From Sphingomonas sp. Leaf34 (lineage in GTDB: Bacteria; Pseudomonadota; Alphaproteobacteria; Sphingomonadales; Sphingomonadaceae), in the NCBI RefSeq assembly GCF_001421805.1, contig NZ_LMLC01000003.1, positions 593,242 to 657,241 of the forward strand: a DNA stretch of 64,000 nucleotides, read 5' to 3'. Position numbers and translations under genes: made by a program. Shown here piece by piece: positions 8,968 to 17,508 of this stretch (position 1 is the first letter of the stretch; every line of letters starts with the position of its first letter). The notes below the pieces were generated by a model that saw nothing but the letters and a program-made list of their open reading frames with translations, did not search any database and was not told the DNA's origin.

Positions 8968-9909
8968 TCAGCGAAAGCCCAGCCAGTAGAGCAGGCCGAT
9001 ATTGACCGCGAGCAACGGCAGCGCCGTCGGCACCTGCGCGCGGATGACGGCGTTCTTGTTCTTGAGGTCTAGCAGCGCGGCGGGGACGAGATTGAAGTTC
9101 GCCGCCATCGGCGTCATCAGCGTGCCGCAGAACCCGCTGAGCATGCCGATCGCCGCAACGACGGCGGGGTCGCCGCCATAGTGCCGGACAAGCAGCGGGA
9201 TCCCGATCGCCGCCGCCATCACCGGGAACGCCGCGAACGCGTTGCCCATGATCATCGTGAACAACGCCATGCCCAGCGTATAGGCGAGGACCGCGCCGAT
9301 CAGGCTGTTATCGGGGATCGCATGGCCCGCCAGCCCGCCGACGACGTCCCCGACGCCCGCCAGCGCGAAGACCGCGCCGAGGCTTGCCAGCATCTGCGGG
9401 AGGACGGCCGCCCAACCGATCGCATCCATCACCCGCAGACCTTCCGCCAGTGGCGTGGCGAGCCGCGGGCGGAACCAGGCCAGCATTGCGATCAGCGCGA
9501 TCAGGACGCCGCAGGTCAGCGCGACGAGCGTCGCCTGCTTCGGATCGACGAGGCTCGGCACCGCGCGGAACAGCACCGTGCCGCCCAGCGCCGCGGCCGG
9601 GATGATCAGCGCGGGGAGGAATATCCGGTTGCCGAGCCGTGCGGCGTCGTCCCGTCTCGCGTCGAGCGAGGTGGTCGCCCGCCCGCCCCGCCCCATCGCG
9701 CCCGAGCCTGCGATCGCGACGAGCGCCAGGACGAGGACGCCATTGCCGACGTCGCCCAGCCGCCCGCCGAGCAGGAAGCTGATCGCCAGCACCGCATAGA
9801 ACGCCGCATTGCCAAGACGTTTGGGATTGGTGCGATCGGTCGCGCTCAGCACCGCGAACGCCGCGAACATCAGCCCTGCAACCGTGTAGATGAAGCCGGT
9901 GCCTATCAC
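8968..9909 (-). CDS. DUF979 family membrane protein
   Basis: A 313-residue, very hydrophobic protein with about nine to ten predicted membrane helices. The GTG start at 9909 overlaps the stop of the upstream DUF969 gene (GTGA), which fixes the start and shows translational coupling. Family DUF979 is known to occur beside DUF969, and the pair is thought to form a permease or a secondary carrier; in some other bacteria it neighbours pyrrolidone-carboxylate peptidase, hinting at a role with 5-oxoproline, but no such gene is here. The function is therefore not assigned. Confidence 0.85.
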   Translation of the reverse strand: MIGTGFIYTVAGLMFAAFAVLSATDRTNPKRLGNAAFYAVLAISFLLGGRLGDVGNGVLVLALVAIAGSGAMGRGGRATTSLDARRDDAARLGNRIFLPALIIPAAALGGTVLFRAVPSLVDPKQATLVALTCGVLIALIAMLAWFRPRLATPLAEGLRVMDAIGWAAVLPQMLASLGAVFALAGVGDVVGGLAGHAIPDNSLIGAVLAYTLGMALFTMIMGNAFAAFPVMAAAIGIPLLVRHYGGDPAVVAAIGMLSGFCGTLMTPMAANFNLVPAALLDLKNKNAVIRAQVPTALPLLAVNIGLLYWLGFR

Positions 9910-10559
9910 GCCGCGCGCGCCAGTCGGCAGTCGAGCAGCCAGAGGCGGAACCCGTGGATCACGAACGCAGCGATTGCGGTCGGAATCGCCCACATCGACA
10001 GATGCAGCGGCTGGATGACGATGCCATAGCCCTCCAGCACGCCCTTCATCAGCAGGATCGAACCGATCGCGATGAAGATGTCCTCGCCGAAGAACAGCCC
10101 GATATTGTCGGTCGCCGCGGCCATCGCCGGTATGCGGTCGCCGCCCGACGGGAGTCCTTGCGCTTCCGCGGCCGCTTCGGCCATCGGCGCGACGAGCGGG
10201 CGGACGCTCTGCGCCGGGCCGGCGATCGACGTCAGGCCGAGCGCCGCGGTCAACTGGCGAAACAGCAGATAGCCGATCAGCAGCCGCCCGACCGTCGCGC
10301 CCCTGAGCTTGCCGATCGCGAGCCGCGCGCGCTCCTGCAATCCGTGGCGTTCGAGCATCCCGATCACCGGCAGCACGAGGTAGATCACCGTGACATAGCG
10401 GTTCTCGTTGAACGCCTTGCCGAACGCCGCGAGAATCGCGAGCGGTGCGATCCCCGCGGCAAGCCCCGTGACCAGCGCGGCGACCGCGACCACGAGCAGC
10501 GGATTGAACCGGAGCAGGAAGCCAGCGACGATGACCGCGATACCGCACAGGACCAGCAT
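9906..10559 (-). CDS. DUF969 family membrane protein
   Basis: A 217-residue inner-membrane protein beginning MLVLCGIAVIVAGFLLRFNP, with about five to six hydrophobic helices and the conserved stretch AATDNIGLFFGEDIFIAIGS. It is the first of the coupled DUF969-DUF979 pair. I chose the ATG at 10559 because the frame upstream of it is the antisense of, and lies inside, the beta-lactamase gene region and is not hydrophobic. The start lies only a few bases from the stop of the metallo-beta-lactamase gene, so guaA, the lactamase and this pair could form one transcript. Confidence 0.84.
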   Translation of the reverse strand: MLVLCGIAVIVAGFLLRFNPLLVVAVAALVTGLAAGIAPLAILAAFGKAFNENRYVTVIYLVLPVIGMLERHGLQERARLAIGKLRGATVGRLLIGYLLFRQLTAALGLTSIAGPAQSVRPLVAPMAEAAAEAQGLPSGGDRIPAMAAATDNIGLFFGEDIFIAIGSILLMKGVLEGYGIVIQPLHLSMWAIPTAIAAFVIHGFRLWLLDCRLARAA

Positions 10560-10564
10560 GGCGT

Positions 10565-11425
10565 CTAGCGCGCCTGCCTGGCGAGATCGGCATCGAACCC
10601 GGCTTTGGCCTTCGCGACGATCCTGGGCAGCAATGTCGGATCGACGAACGCGGTCGCGTCGCCCGCCGCGCGGCGCCGACCGCGTGCGATCACGTCGGCG
10701 AGTTCGGGGTGCGACGGCAGGACGATGTCGGCGTGCAACGTGCCGAGCATCGCGATGCTGCGGCGATAGTCGGCGACGATGCCGGGATAGGCACGGTTGC
10801 CGATCAGCCGATTGCCCGCGACGCTGACGCTGCACGGGAAGACGACGTCGAGCGCGCGCGGCTGAGCAGGAATCCGCATCGTCCAGGTCGTGCAGCCGGG
10901 GGTATGGCCAGGCGTCGCGCGTGCGGTCAGCGTGACGTTGCCGAGCGTCACCGTATCGCGATCGCGAACGCCGCGATCGACGGGGACCGCGGGGAAGCGG
11001 ATGACGCCGTAGTTCGTCTCGCCCGGCGGTATCCCGGTTTCGAGCGCGCGGACATCGCCGATGCCAGCAACGACGCGCGCGCCGGTCGCGCGCTTGAGCG
11101 CGGCCACGCCGGCCGCATGATCGAAATGCGCGTGCGTGACGAGGATCAGCTTCACGTCGCGGAGGCGGACACCCGCCGCGACGATGTTGCGCCCGATCAT
11201 CCCCGCATTCTCTGCCAGCGTCCCGTCGATCAGGATCGCGCCTGCGGGCGTCTTGATCAAATAGGCCGCGATGCCTTCGCTACCGACATAAGTGATCGGA
11301 CCGGCGACAGCGAACGGCGCCTGCGCGCGCGTCCAGGCGGGCGGATCCGCCGCGCCGAGCAACAGCGGCGCGCTGGCGACGATCGCCAGCGCGCCGAACG
11401 ATGGTCGTGCTCGTCTTATTCCCAC
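10565..11425 (-). CDS. Subclass B3-like metallo-beta-lactamase (MBL fold), exported
   Basis: A 286-residue protein with an N-terminal signal peptide (hydrophobic core [17 protein letters not shown]). Zinc ligands are visible in B3 order: His98, His100, Asp102 and His103 in HAHFDHAAG, His174 in GHTPGCTTW, and His239 in LPSHPEL. The GHTPG.TTW form and the lack of a Cys ligand at the third site favour subclass B3 over B1. It would hydrolyse beta-lactams in the periplasm, though some B3-like proteins act on other substrates. The GTG start overlaps the last ten bases of guaA, so it is translated as the second gene of that operon. Confidence 0.86.
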   Translation of the reverse strand: MGIRRARPSFGALAIVASAPLLLGAADPPAWTRAQAPFAVAGPITYVGSEGIAAYLIKTPAGAILIDGTLAENAGMIGRNIVAAGVRLRDVKLILVTHAHFDHAAGVAALKRATGARVVAGIGDVRALETGIPPGETNYGVIRFPAVPVDRGVRDRDTVTLGNVTLTARATPGHTPGCTTWTMRIPAQPRALDVVFPCSVSVAGNRLIGNRAYPGIVADYRRSIAMLGTLHADIVLPSHPELADVIARGRRRAAGDATAFVDPTLLPRIVAKAKAGFDADLARQAR

Positions 11426-12972
11426 TCGATCGTGCCGGGCGGCTTCGAGGTGTAGTCGTAGGTGACGCGATTGATGCCCTTCACCTCGTTGATGATCCGC
11501 GTTGCGACTCGCGGCAGGAAGTCGCCGGGGAATTGGAACGCCTGCGCGGTCATGCCGTCGGTCGACGTTACCGCGCGCAGCGCCAGCACGTTGTCATAGG
11601 TGCGGCCGTCGCCCATCACGCCGACGCTGCGCACCGGCAGCAGCACCGCGAACGCCTGCCAGATCGTGTCGTAGAGACCCGCCGCGCGGATCTCCTCGAG
11701 ATAGATCGCATCCGCCTTGCGCAGGATGTCGCAGCGTTCCTTGGTGACTTCGCCAGGGATGCGGATCGCGAGGCCGGGTCCCGGGAAAGGGTGACGGCCG
11801 ACGAAGATCTCGGGCAGACCCAGCTCGCGCCCCAGCGCGCGGACCTCGTCCTTGAACAGCTCGCGCAACGGCTCGACGAGCTTCATGTTCATCCGCTCGG
11901 GAAGACCACCGACATTGTGGTGGCTCTTGATCGTCACCGACGGACCGCCGGTGAAGCTGACGCTCTCGATCACGTCGGGATACAGCGTCCCCTGCGCGAG
12001 GAACTCCGCGCCGCCCAGTTTCTTCGCCTCCGCATCGAACACGTCGATGAAGGTCTTGCCGATGAACTTACGCTTCAGCTCCGGGTCGGTGATACCGGCG
12101 AGGCCGCTGAGGAATAACTCCTCGACGTTCACATGGATCAGCGGGATGTTGTACGCGCCGCGGAACAGGCTGACGACCTGCTCGCTCTCGCCCGCGCGCA
12201 TCAGCCCGTGATCGACATAGACGCAGGTGAGCTGCTCGCCGATCGCCTCGTGAATCAGTACTGCCGCGACCGCCGAGTCGACGCCGCCCGACAGCCCGCA
12301 GATGACTCGGCCCGTGCCGACCTGCGCGCGAATCTCGGCGATCTTGGTCTCGCGGAACTCGGCCATCGTCCAGTCGCCGCTGAGCCCGCAGACGTGCCGC
12401 GCGAAGTTCGCGATCAGCTTGCCACCGTCCGGCGTGTGGACGACCTCGGGGTGGAACTGCACGCCGTAGAAGCGCCGCGTCTCGTCGGCGACGATCGCAT
12501 AGGGCGCGCCGGTCGAGGTGGCGACGGGGGTGAAGCCCGGCGGGATCGCGTCGACCTTGTCACCGTGGCTCATCCAGACCTGGTGGCGTTCGCCCTCGGC
12601 CCACAGCCCGTCGAACAACGCGCACGCCGACTTGACCTCGATGAACGCGCTACCGAACTCACCGCCATCGCCCGAGACGATCACGTTGCCGCCGAGCTGC
12701 GCGGACATGACCTGCTGGCCGTAGCAGATGCCGAGGATCGGGATTCCCGCCTCGAAGAAGCGCTGCGGCACGCGGGGGGAATTCTCCGCGGTGACCGACG
12801 CGGGGCCGCCCGAGAGGATGATGCCCTTGGGCTGCATCCGGTCGAACGCGGCCTCGGCGGACTGGAAGGGGGCGATCTCGCTATAGACGCCAGCCTCGCG
12901 CACGCGGCGGGCGATCAGCTGGGTTACCTGGCTGCCGAAATCGACGATGAGAATGCTGTCTGGGTGCTCCAT
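11416..12972 (-). CDS. guaA: GMP synthase (glutamine-hydrolysing)
   Basis: A 518-residue enzyme that makes GMP from XMP, ATP and glutamine in the cytoplasm. The N-terminal class I amidotransferase begins [19 protein letters not shown] and contains the nucleophile Cys in GICYGQQ and the His-Glu pair in VQFHPEV. The ATP pyrophosphatase domain shows the P-loop SGGVDSAV, and the C-terminal dimerisation domain ends PPGTIEWE. I start at ATG 12972 (MEHPDS), which matches the family N-terminus; the frame could extend to 13044. The lactamase gene overlaps its stop codon. Confidence 0.96.
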   Translation of the reverse strand: MEHPDSILIVDFGSQVTQLIARRVREAGVYSEIAPFQSAEAAFDRMQPKGIILSGGPASVTAENSPRVPQRFFEAGIPILGICYGQQVMSAQLGGNVIVSGDGGEFGSAFIEVKSACALFDGLWAEGERHQVWMSHGDKVDAIPPGFTPVATSTGAPYAIVADETRRFYGVQFHPEVVHTPDGGKLIANFARHVCGLSGDWTMAEFRETKIAEIRAQVGTGRVICGLSGGVDSAVAAVLIHEAIGEQLTCVYVDHGLMRAGESEQVVSLFRGAYNIPLIHVNVEELFLSGLAGITDPELKRKFIGKTFIDVFDAEAKKLGGAEFLAQGTLYPDVIESVSFTGGPSVTIKSHHNVGGLPERMNMKLVEPLRELFKDEVRALGRELGLPEIFVGRHPFPGPGLAIRIPGEVTKERCDILRKADAIYLEEIRAAGLYDTIWQAFAVLLPVRSVGVMGDGRTYDNVLALRAVTSTDGMTAQAFQFPGDFLPRVATRIINEVKGINRVTYDYTSKPPGTIEWE

Positions 12973-13065
12973 GTCGGGCGCATAGCCGGATGGGACCCGT
13001 AACGAAAGAGGCCGCGCCTCCCGGATGGGAAACGCGGCCTGCAATTCGATCTTACGAGGCGGGGA

Positions 13066-13488
13066 TTATGCCGCTTCGTTGTAATCCTCGTCCGACATCA
13101 CCGGACCCGAATCCTGGCCCTTCGCCGAGACGTCGCGATCGACGAACTCGATGACCGCCATCGGCGAGGCGTCCGACATGCGGATGCCGGCCTTGATGAC
13201 GCGGGTGTAACCACCGTTGCGATCCGCATAACGGGTCGCCAGAACGTCGAACAGCTTGATCAGCTGTGCGTCGTCGAGCAACCGGCCGTGCGCGAGACGA
13301 CGGTTGGACAGGCCACCCTTCTTCGCGAGCGTGATCAGCTTCTCGATGTAAGGACGCAGTTCCTTCGCCTTGGCGACGGTGGTGGTGATCTGCTCGTGCT
13401 TGATGAGCGCAGCGCTCATGTTACGGAACAGAGCAAGACGGTGGGCCGAGGTCCGCTGAAGCTTACGGCCGCCTACGCGATGGCGCAT
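13066..13488 (-). CDS. rplQ: 50S ribosomal protein L17
   Basis: A 140-residue protein beginning [17 protein letters not shown], the L17 hallmark, with [16 protein letters not shown] in the middle. It is slightly longer than the E. coli protein because of an acidic C-terminal tail (about residues 118-140). It is the last gene of the alpha operon. An unusual 252-base spacer separates it from rpoA. Confidence 0.97.
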   Translation of the reverse strand: MRHRVGGRKLQRTSAHRLALFRNMSAALIKHEQITTTVAKAKELRPYIEKLITLAKKGGLSNRRLAHGRLLDDAQLIKLFDVLATRYADRNGGYTRVIKAGIRMSDASPMAVIEFVDRDVSAKGQDSGPVMSDEDYNEAA

Positions 13489-13710
13489 GTTTAATACCTT
13501 TTCGTTCGTTCAGGGGCCGTATGAGGTACCCGGGAGCTGGTCGCCGTTAAGGCCGTCGACCGATGCCTTCGTAAAGACGACAAGGACGGGTTCCGTCAAT
13601 CACGAAACCCGCGCCCTGCCCGCTTTGTCTCCAGCCGGATGGCGACCCGGCAAAGCCGTGTCGTCGGATGGGTCGGTCCAAACCGACCCGCCGGCCGGGC
13701 TGTCTGGTCT

Positions 13711-13733
13711 CCGGTGCAGCGTGGCTGCACCGG
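13711..13733. other. Strong hairpin in the rpoA-rplQ spacer (possible attenuator or processing site)
   Basis: Two perfect 10-base arms (CCGGTGCAGC and complement) enclose a 3-base loop, and CTGG/CCAG outside can extend the stem past a small bulge. It lies 8 bases after the rpoA stop in the direction of transcription (minus strand). No T-tract follows. The rest of the 252-base gap holds no gene that I can support. Confidence 0.55.
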
Positions 13734-13740
13734 CGCCAGA

Positions 13741-14811
13741 TCAGCCCATGATTTCCTGCTCGAGCTTCTTGGCCATCTCTTCGATGTTCTCAGGCGGCCA
13801 GCCGGGGATTTCCATCCCCAGGCGAAGACCCATCGACGACAGCACTTCCTTGATTTCGTTCAAGGACTTGCGGCCGAAGTTAGGCGTACGCAGCATCTCG
13901 GCTTCGGTCTTGCCGACCAGATCGCCGATATAGATAATGTTGTCGTTCTTGAGGCAGTTCGCCGAACGCACCGACAGCTCCAACTCGTCGACCTTCTTGA
14001 GAAGATACCGGTTGATCTGCTGCGTATCGCCTGCGGGCTCCGCACCACCGGCAGCGGGTGCTGCCTGGCCGATCGGGGCCGACGAACGCGTCACCGACGA
14101 ATCGTCGAAGTGGACGAACAGCGCGAGCTGATCCTGGAGAATGCGACCGGCATAGCCGACTGCGTCTTCCGGGGTGATCGTGCCGTCGGTTTCGATCGTC
14201 AGCGTCAGCTTGTCGTAATCCAGGTCCTGACCGACGCGGGTCGGGTCGACCTTGTACGATACCTGCCGTACCGGCGAGTACAGCGCATCGACCGGGATCA
14301 GACCGATCGGCGCATCGGCCGGGCGGTTTGCGGTCGCGGGCACATAGCCCTTACCGATGTCGGCGGTCAGCTCCATGTTGAGCGTCGCACCCTCATCCAG
14401 GTGACAGATCACGAGATCCTTGTTCATGATCTCGATGTCGCCCGAGACGGCGATGTCGCCGGCCTTGACTTCACCCGGACCCGTTGCCGAGAGCTGGAGG
14501 CGCTTGGGCCCCTCGCCCTGCATGCGGATCGCGATCTGCTTCACGTTGAGGACGATGTCGGTCACGTCCTCGCGGACGCCGGCCAGGCTCGAGAACTCAT
14601 GCAGCACGTTCTCGATCTTGATCGAGGTAACGGCCGCGCCCTGCAGCGACGAGAGCAACACGCGACGCAGCGCGTTGCCGAGCGTCAGGCCGAAGCCACG
14701 CTCGAGCGGCTCGGCGATGAAGGTCGCCTTGCGCTTGGTGTCGCCACCGGCCTTTTTCTCCAGGCCGCTGGGCTTCTTGAGTTCCTGCCAGTTCTTTGCG
14801 TTGACAGACAC
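13741..14811 (-). CDS. rpoA: DNA-directed RNA polymerase subunit alpha
   Basis: A 356-residue subunit. The N-terminal domain (to about residue 235), with [19 protein letters not shown] near residues 35-55, drives alpha dimerisation and assembly of beta and beta'. The C-terminal domain includes [16 protein letters not shown] and [16 protein letters not shown] and contacts UP elements and activators. The GTG start (VSVNAKNW) is preceded by AGGGGAAG. It is third in rpsM-rpsK-rpoA-rplQ order on the minus strand. Confidence 0.97.
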   Translation of the reverse strand: MSVNAKNWQELKKPSGLEKKAGGDTKRKATFIAEPLERGFGLTLGNALRRVLLSSLQGAAVTSIKIENVLHEFSSLAGVREDVTDIVLNVKQIAIRMQGEGPKRLQLSATGPGEVKAGDIAVSGDIEIMNKDLVICHLDEGATLNMELTADIGKGYVPATANRPADAPIGLIPVDALYSPVRQVSYKVDPTRVGQDLDYDKLTLTIETDGTITPEDAVGYAGRILQDQLALFVHFDDSSVTRSSAPIGQAAPAAGGAEPAGDTQQINRYLLKKVDELELSVRSANCLKNDNIIYIGDLVGKTEAEMLRTPNFGRKSLNEIKEVLSSMGLRLGMEIPGWPPENIEEMAKKLEQEIMG

Positions 14812-14830
14812 TTGCTTCCCCTAATTTGGG

Positions 14831-14857
14831 GGCCGGCGAAAAGGACTTCCGCCGGCC
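14831..14857. other. Hairpin in the leader of rpoA
   Basis: Perfect 8-base arms (GGCCGGCG and complement) around an 11-base loop, between the rpsK stop and the rpoA ribosome site. It may modulate rpoA expression or mark an RNA processing site; there is no T-tract. Confidence 0.4.
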
Positions 14858-14911
14858 GTTAAAATGCACCCGTGCCGCGCGATCAACCGCGCACGGGCAA
14901 CGTCGGAGAAA

Positions 14912-15301
14912 TCAGACGCGACGACGCTTCGAAGGACGAACGCCGTTGTGCGGGATCGAGGTCACGTCGCGGATCGACGTGATCTGGAAACCGACGGCCT
15001 GAAGCGCGCGCAGTGCCGATTCGCGACCCGAGCCTGGGCCCTTGACCTCGACTTCGATCGTGCGGACGCCGTGCTCGGCGGCCTTCTTGCCGGCGTCTTC
15101 CGCTGCGACCTGCGCCGCGTACGGAGTGGACTTGCGCGAGCCCTTGAAGCCCATTGCGCCGGCCGACGACCACGAGATCGCGTTGCCCTGGGCATCGGTG
15201 ATCGTGATCATCGTGTTGTTGAAACTGGCGTTAACGTGCGCGACGCCAGAGGTGATGTTCTTGCGCTCGCGCCGCTTAATGCGCTGAGGTTCGCGTGCCA
15301 T
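14912..15301 (-). CDS. rpsK: 30S ribosomal protein S11
   Basis: A 129-residue protein beginning [19 protein letters not shown] and ending [14 protein letters not shown], both diagnostic for S11. The middle has [19 protein letters not shown]. The ATG at 15301 has AGGAAAT upstream. S11 lies on the platform of the small subunit near the mRNA exit. It is the second gene of the visible alpha operon. Confidence 0.97.
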   Translation of the reverse strand: MAREPQRIKRRERKNITSGVAHVNASFNNTMITITDAQGNAISWSSAGAMGFKGSRKSTPYAAQVAAEDAGKKAAEHGVRTIEVEVKGPGSGRESALRALQAVGFQITSIRDVTSIPHNGVRPSKRRRV

Positions 15302-15385
15302 GAGGTATTTCCTGACCTGTATCTGCGTGACGCCGGGCGGCCCGTTGGGACCAGCGCCGGCGGAGTAATCCATTAAAAAAGTGGA

Positions 15386-15754
15386 TTACTTCTTCTTACC
15401 GGCGATCGGCTTGGCCTTGCCCTTGCGGGTGCGCGCATTGGTATGCGTGCGCTGGCCGCGGACCGGCAGGCCCTTGCGGTGACGCAGGCCACGATAGCAG
15501 GCGAGATCCATCAGGCGCTTGATGTTCATCGACGTCTGGCGGCGCAGATCGCCCTCGACGGTGTGATCGGCGTCGATCGTCTCGCGGATGTGCAGGACTT
15601 CCTGGTCGGTCAGGTCCTGGACACGCGCCGTGTCGGCGATGCCGAGCTTCGTGATGATTTCCTTGGCCTTGGTCGAACCGATGCCGTGGATATAGGTCAG
15701 CGCGATCACCACGCGCTTGTTGGTCGGGATATTAACACCCGCGATACGTGCCAT
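15386..15754 (-). CDS. rpsM: 30S ribosomal protein S13
   Basis: A 122-residue protein beginning [19 protein letters not shown], with [10 protein letters not shown] and the C-terminal [19 protein letters not shown] typical of S13. S13 contacts the P-site tRNA and the large subunit from the head of the small subunit. It is the first gene of the rpsM-rpsK-rpoA-rplQ set seen here; adk and secY, which often precede it, are not adjacent on this side. Confidence 0.97.
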   Translation of the reverse strand: MARIAGVNIPTNKRVVIALTYIHGIGSTKAKEIITKLGIADTARVQDLTDQEVLHIRETIDADHTVEGDLRRQTSMNIKRLMDLACYRGLRHRKGLPVRGQRTHTNARTRKGKAKPIAGKKK

Positions 15755-15909
15755 GAACTTGGTTCTCCTGCTCCACGAGGTCCGGCATGGCTGCACGGCC
15801 CTCATCTCCTAGCGATGATCCGAAACGCACGATAACGGCGAACGCGAATACGCGCCGCCGGGAACCGTCGTGTCGGGGAAAAATCAGGTAGGCGCGGGCA
15901 AACGCGCTG

Positions 15910-16155
15910 TCAAGCGAGCGGTTCCGCATGGAGCGGCACGGACTGACGCATCTTGAGCCAGCGACGGAACGAGACGATCGTCCAGATGACCTCGACCACG
16001 CCGAACGGCCACGCACCCTGGAGGAAGCCGTAGATCGAGCCAAGCACGCAGCCAAATGCAAAGCCGAGCGTCCACCAGTGCGTGCCGGCTTCCTTGGCAT
16101 AGCATAGCAGGGTGAACGACACCGCGGCCAGGCCGAATAGGGAAAGGGGGTCCAT
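15910..16155 (-). CDS. Small inner-membrane protein, function unknown
   Basis: An 81-residue protein starting MDPLSLFGLAAVSFTLLCYA, with three hydrophobic stretches (about residues 3-20, 26-44 and 46-64) and a basic end (RRWLKMRQS). This matches a recurring type of small integral membrane protein in alphaproteobacteria whose role is not known. The ATG at 16155 was preferred over the frame start at 16332 because the upstream extension is rich in Cys and lacks family character. It lies 155 bases upstream of rpsM on the same strand. Confidence 0.7.
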   Translation of the reverse strand: MDPLSLFGLAAVSFTLLCYAKEAGTHWWTLGFAFGCVLGSIYGFLQGAWPFGVVEVIWTIVSFRRWLKMRQSVPLHAEPLA

Positions 16156-16408
16156 CAGCTGCTTTTGCAGCGAACAGCATCTGATTGCTACGGCCATTTG
16201 GCAGGACCGAACCGGACCCAACCTTTCAAAGGGTGATGCGCATAGCGCCAAGCGAACGGCAAGCGCACATAATATTAATACCCAAAACTGGGTAACATTG
16301 ACCACCGATTTACTAAAAAAGAAACACGGCAACTACCATGGAAAGATCCTATCATGATGACATTGAGCAGGATGGCCAACAGCTTTAGAAATCCGGGGGG
16401 ATCATTTC

Positions 16409-17467
16409 ATGGGAAAGTCTTCGATAATCGGCGTCGCGGGATTTGCACTTGGCGCACTTGGTGGGTGTGGCTCAGACGGCGGCAAGGGGAATGGTTCCAT
16501 TGACCTGACACCCGCACCGACGCCCTCACCGACGCCGACGCCCGCCCCTACACCTACGCCAACTCCGACGCCCACCCCCATGATCAGCTATACAGTGCCG
16601 ACGTTTTTGTCCGCGACAGGGTCGGTGACACTCGATAACTATCCGGGCTTTGGCATCCGTCTGGTCGATACGCAGACGACCGGCACCGGGACGATCGTCC
16701 ATCACCCGGTTGCAACGATCCAGTCCGACGAGAGTGTGGTCGGCATCGACGTCGCGCCGACTACGACGCCTGGCGACGGGATCTTCACTGCACGGTACGA
16801 AACCGACGTGTTGCAAGGCCGTATCCGGATCGGCCAATCGGCCCGTTCCAGTGTCACGACGTACAGCTATTCTAATGCGATCACCGTACCCGCGGCAGCC
16901 GCCACCTTGACCGGCGGCGTCACGACCGGGACAGGCGACGATTATGTCGGCTATTATACGTGGTTAGCGCCAGCCGGTGCCACAGCCGGCGCGAGTATCA
17001 CGCTGCGCCATGTCTTCTACGGCCCGAAGACGCAACGGACGGACCTGCCCACGACCGGGTCCGCGCAGTTCTCGCAGGTGAGCCGAGAGACCAGCTATTT
17101 CGACCTTTACACGGTCACCCCCGACCAAGGCATCGCCAGTTTTGGCGATCAGTTCGCCCTTAAGGTCGACTGGCCGACGCGAACAATAACGGGAACGCTG
17201 CGGCAGATTTCGCACGTGCCTGCGGTGGCTGGTCCTCATTATTATCTGCGCTTCTCAGGCAGCTTCAGCGCTACAACCGGCTTAGTCACGGGACAGGTCT
17301 ACGAGGTCGCAGCGGATACGACCACACCCGTCGCGAGCGGCTATTCCGGTGATTTCGCCGCCAATTTCTACGGCCCCGCCGCCAAAGGCCTCGGCATGGT
17401 GTTTCGACTGGGAAGGTCCGACGGCACGGTCGTCATTGCTCGCGGTATTGGCCATCAAGGGACCTGA
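16409..17467 (+). CDS. Surface lipoprotein with Pro-Thr linker and beta-barrel-like C-terminus
   Basis: A 352-residue protein with a lipoprotein signal: the lipobox LGGC puts the lipid-bearing Cys at residue 20. Residues about 34-58 are an alternating Pro-Thr/Pro-Ala linker that should hold the domain off the membrane. The remainder is rich in Thr, Gly, Ser and aromatic residues, and its last third (FSGSFSATTGLVTGQVYEV, then DFAANFYGPAAKGLGMVFRL) resembles the transferrin-binding-protein B-type barrel seen in Slam-dependent lipoproteins. That assignment is by pattern only. The start has a GGGGGGATC ribosome site. A small inverted repeat (16279-16294) lies upstream. Confidence 0.72.
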   Translation: MGKSSIIGVAGFALGALGGCGSDGGKGNGSIDLTPAPTPSPTPTPAPTPTPTPTPTPMISYTVPTFLSATGSVTLDNYPGFGIRLVDTQTTGTGTIVHHPVATIQSDESVVGIDVAPTTTPGDGIFTARYETDVLQGRIRIGQSARSSVTTYSYSNAITVPAAAATLTGGVTTGTGDDYVGYYTWLAPAGATAGASITLRHVFYGPKTQRTDLPTTGSAQFSQVSRETSYFDLYTVTPDQGIASFGDQFALKVDWPTRTITGTLRQISHVPAVAGPHYYLRFSGSFSATTGLVTGQVYEVAADTTTPVASGYSGDFAANFYGPAAKGLGMVFRLGRSDGTVVIARGIGHQGT

Positions 17468-17508
17468 TCGACGCGTTTAGGTCGGTGGACCGGTAGGCCC
17501 GCCCCCCC

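Noticed and set aside
16279..16294. Inverted repeat TACCCA-AAAC-TGGGTA upstream of the lipoprotein gene
   Set aside because: Arms are only six bases in an AT-rich stretch; too likely by chance to list as an operator without conservation.
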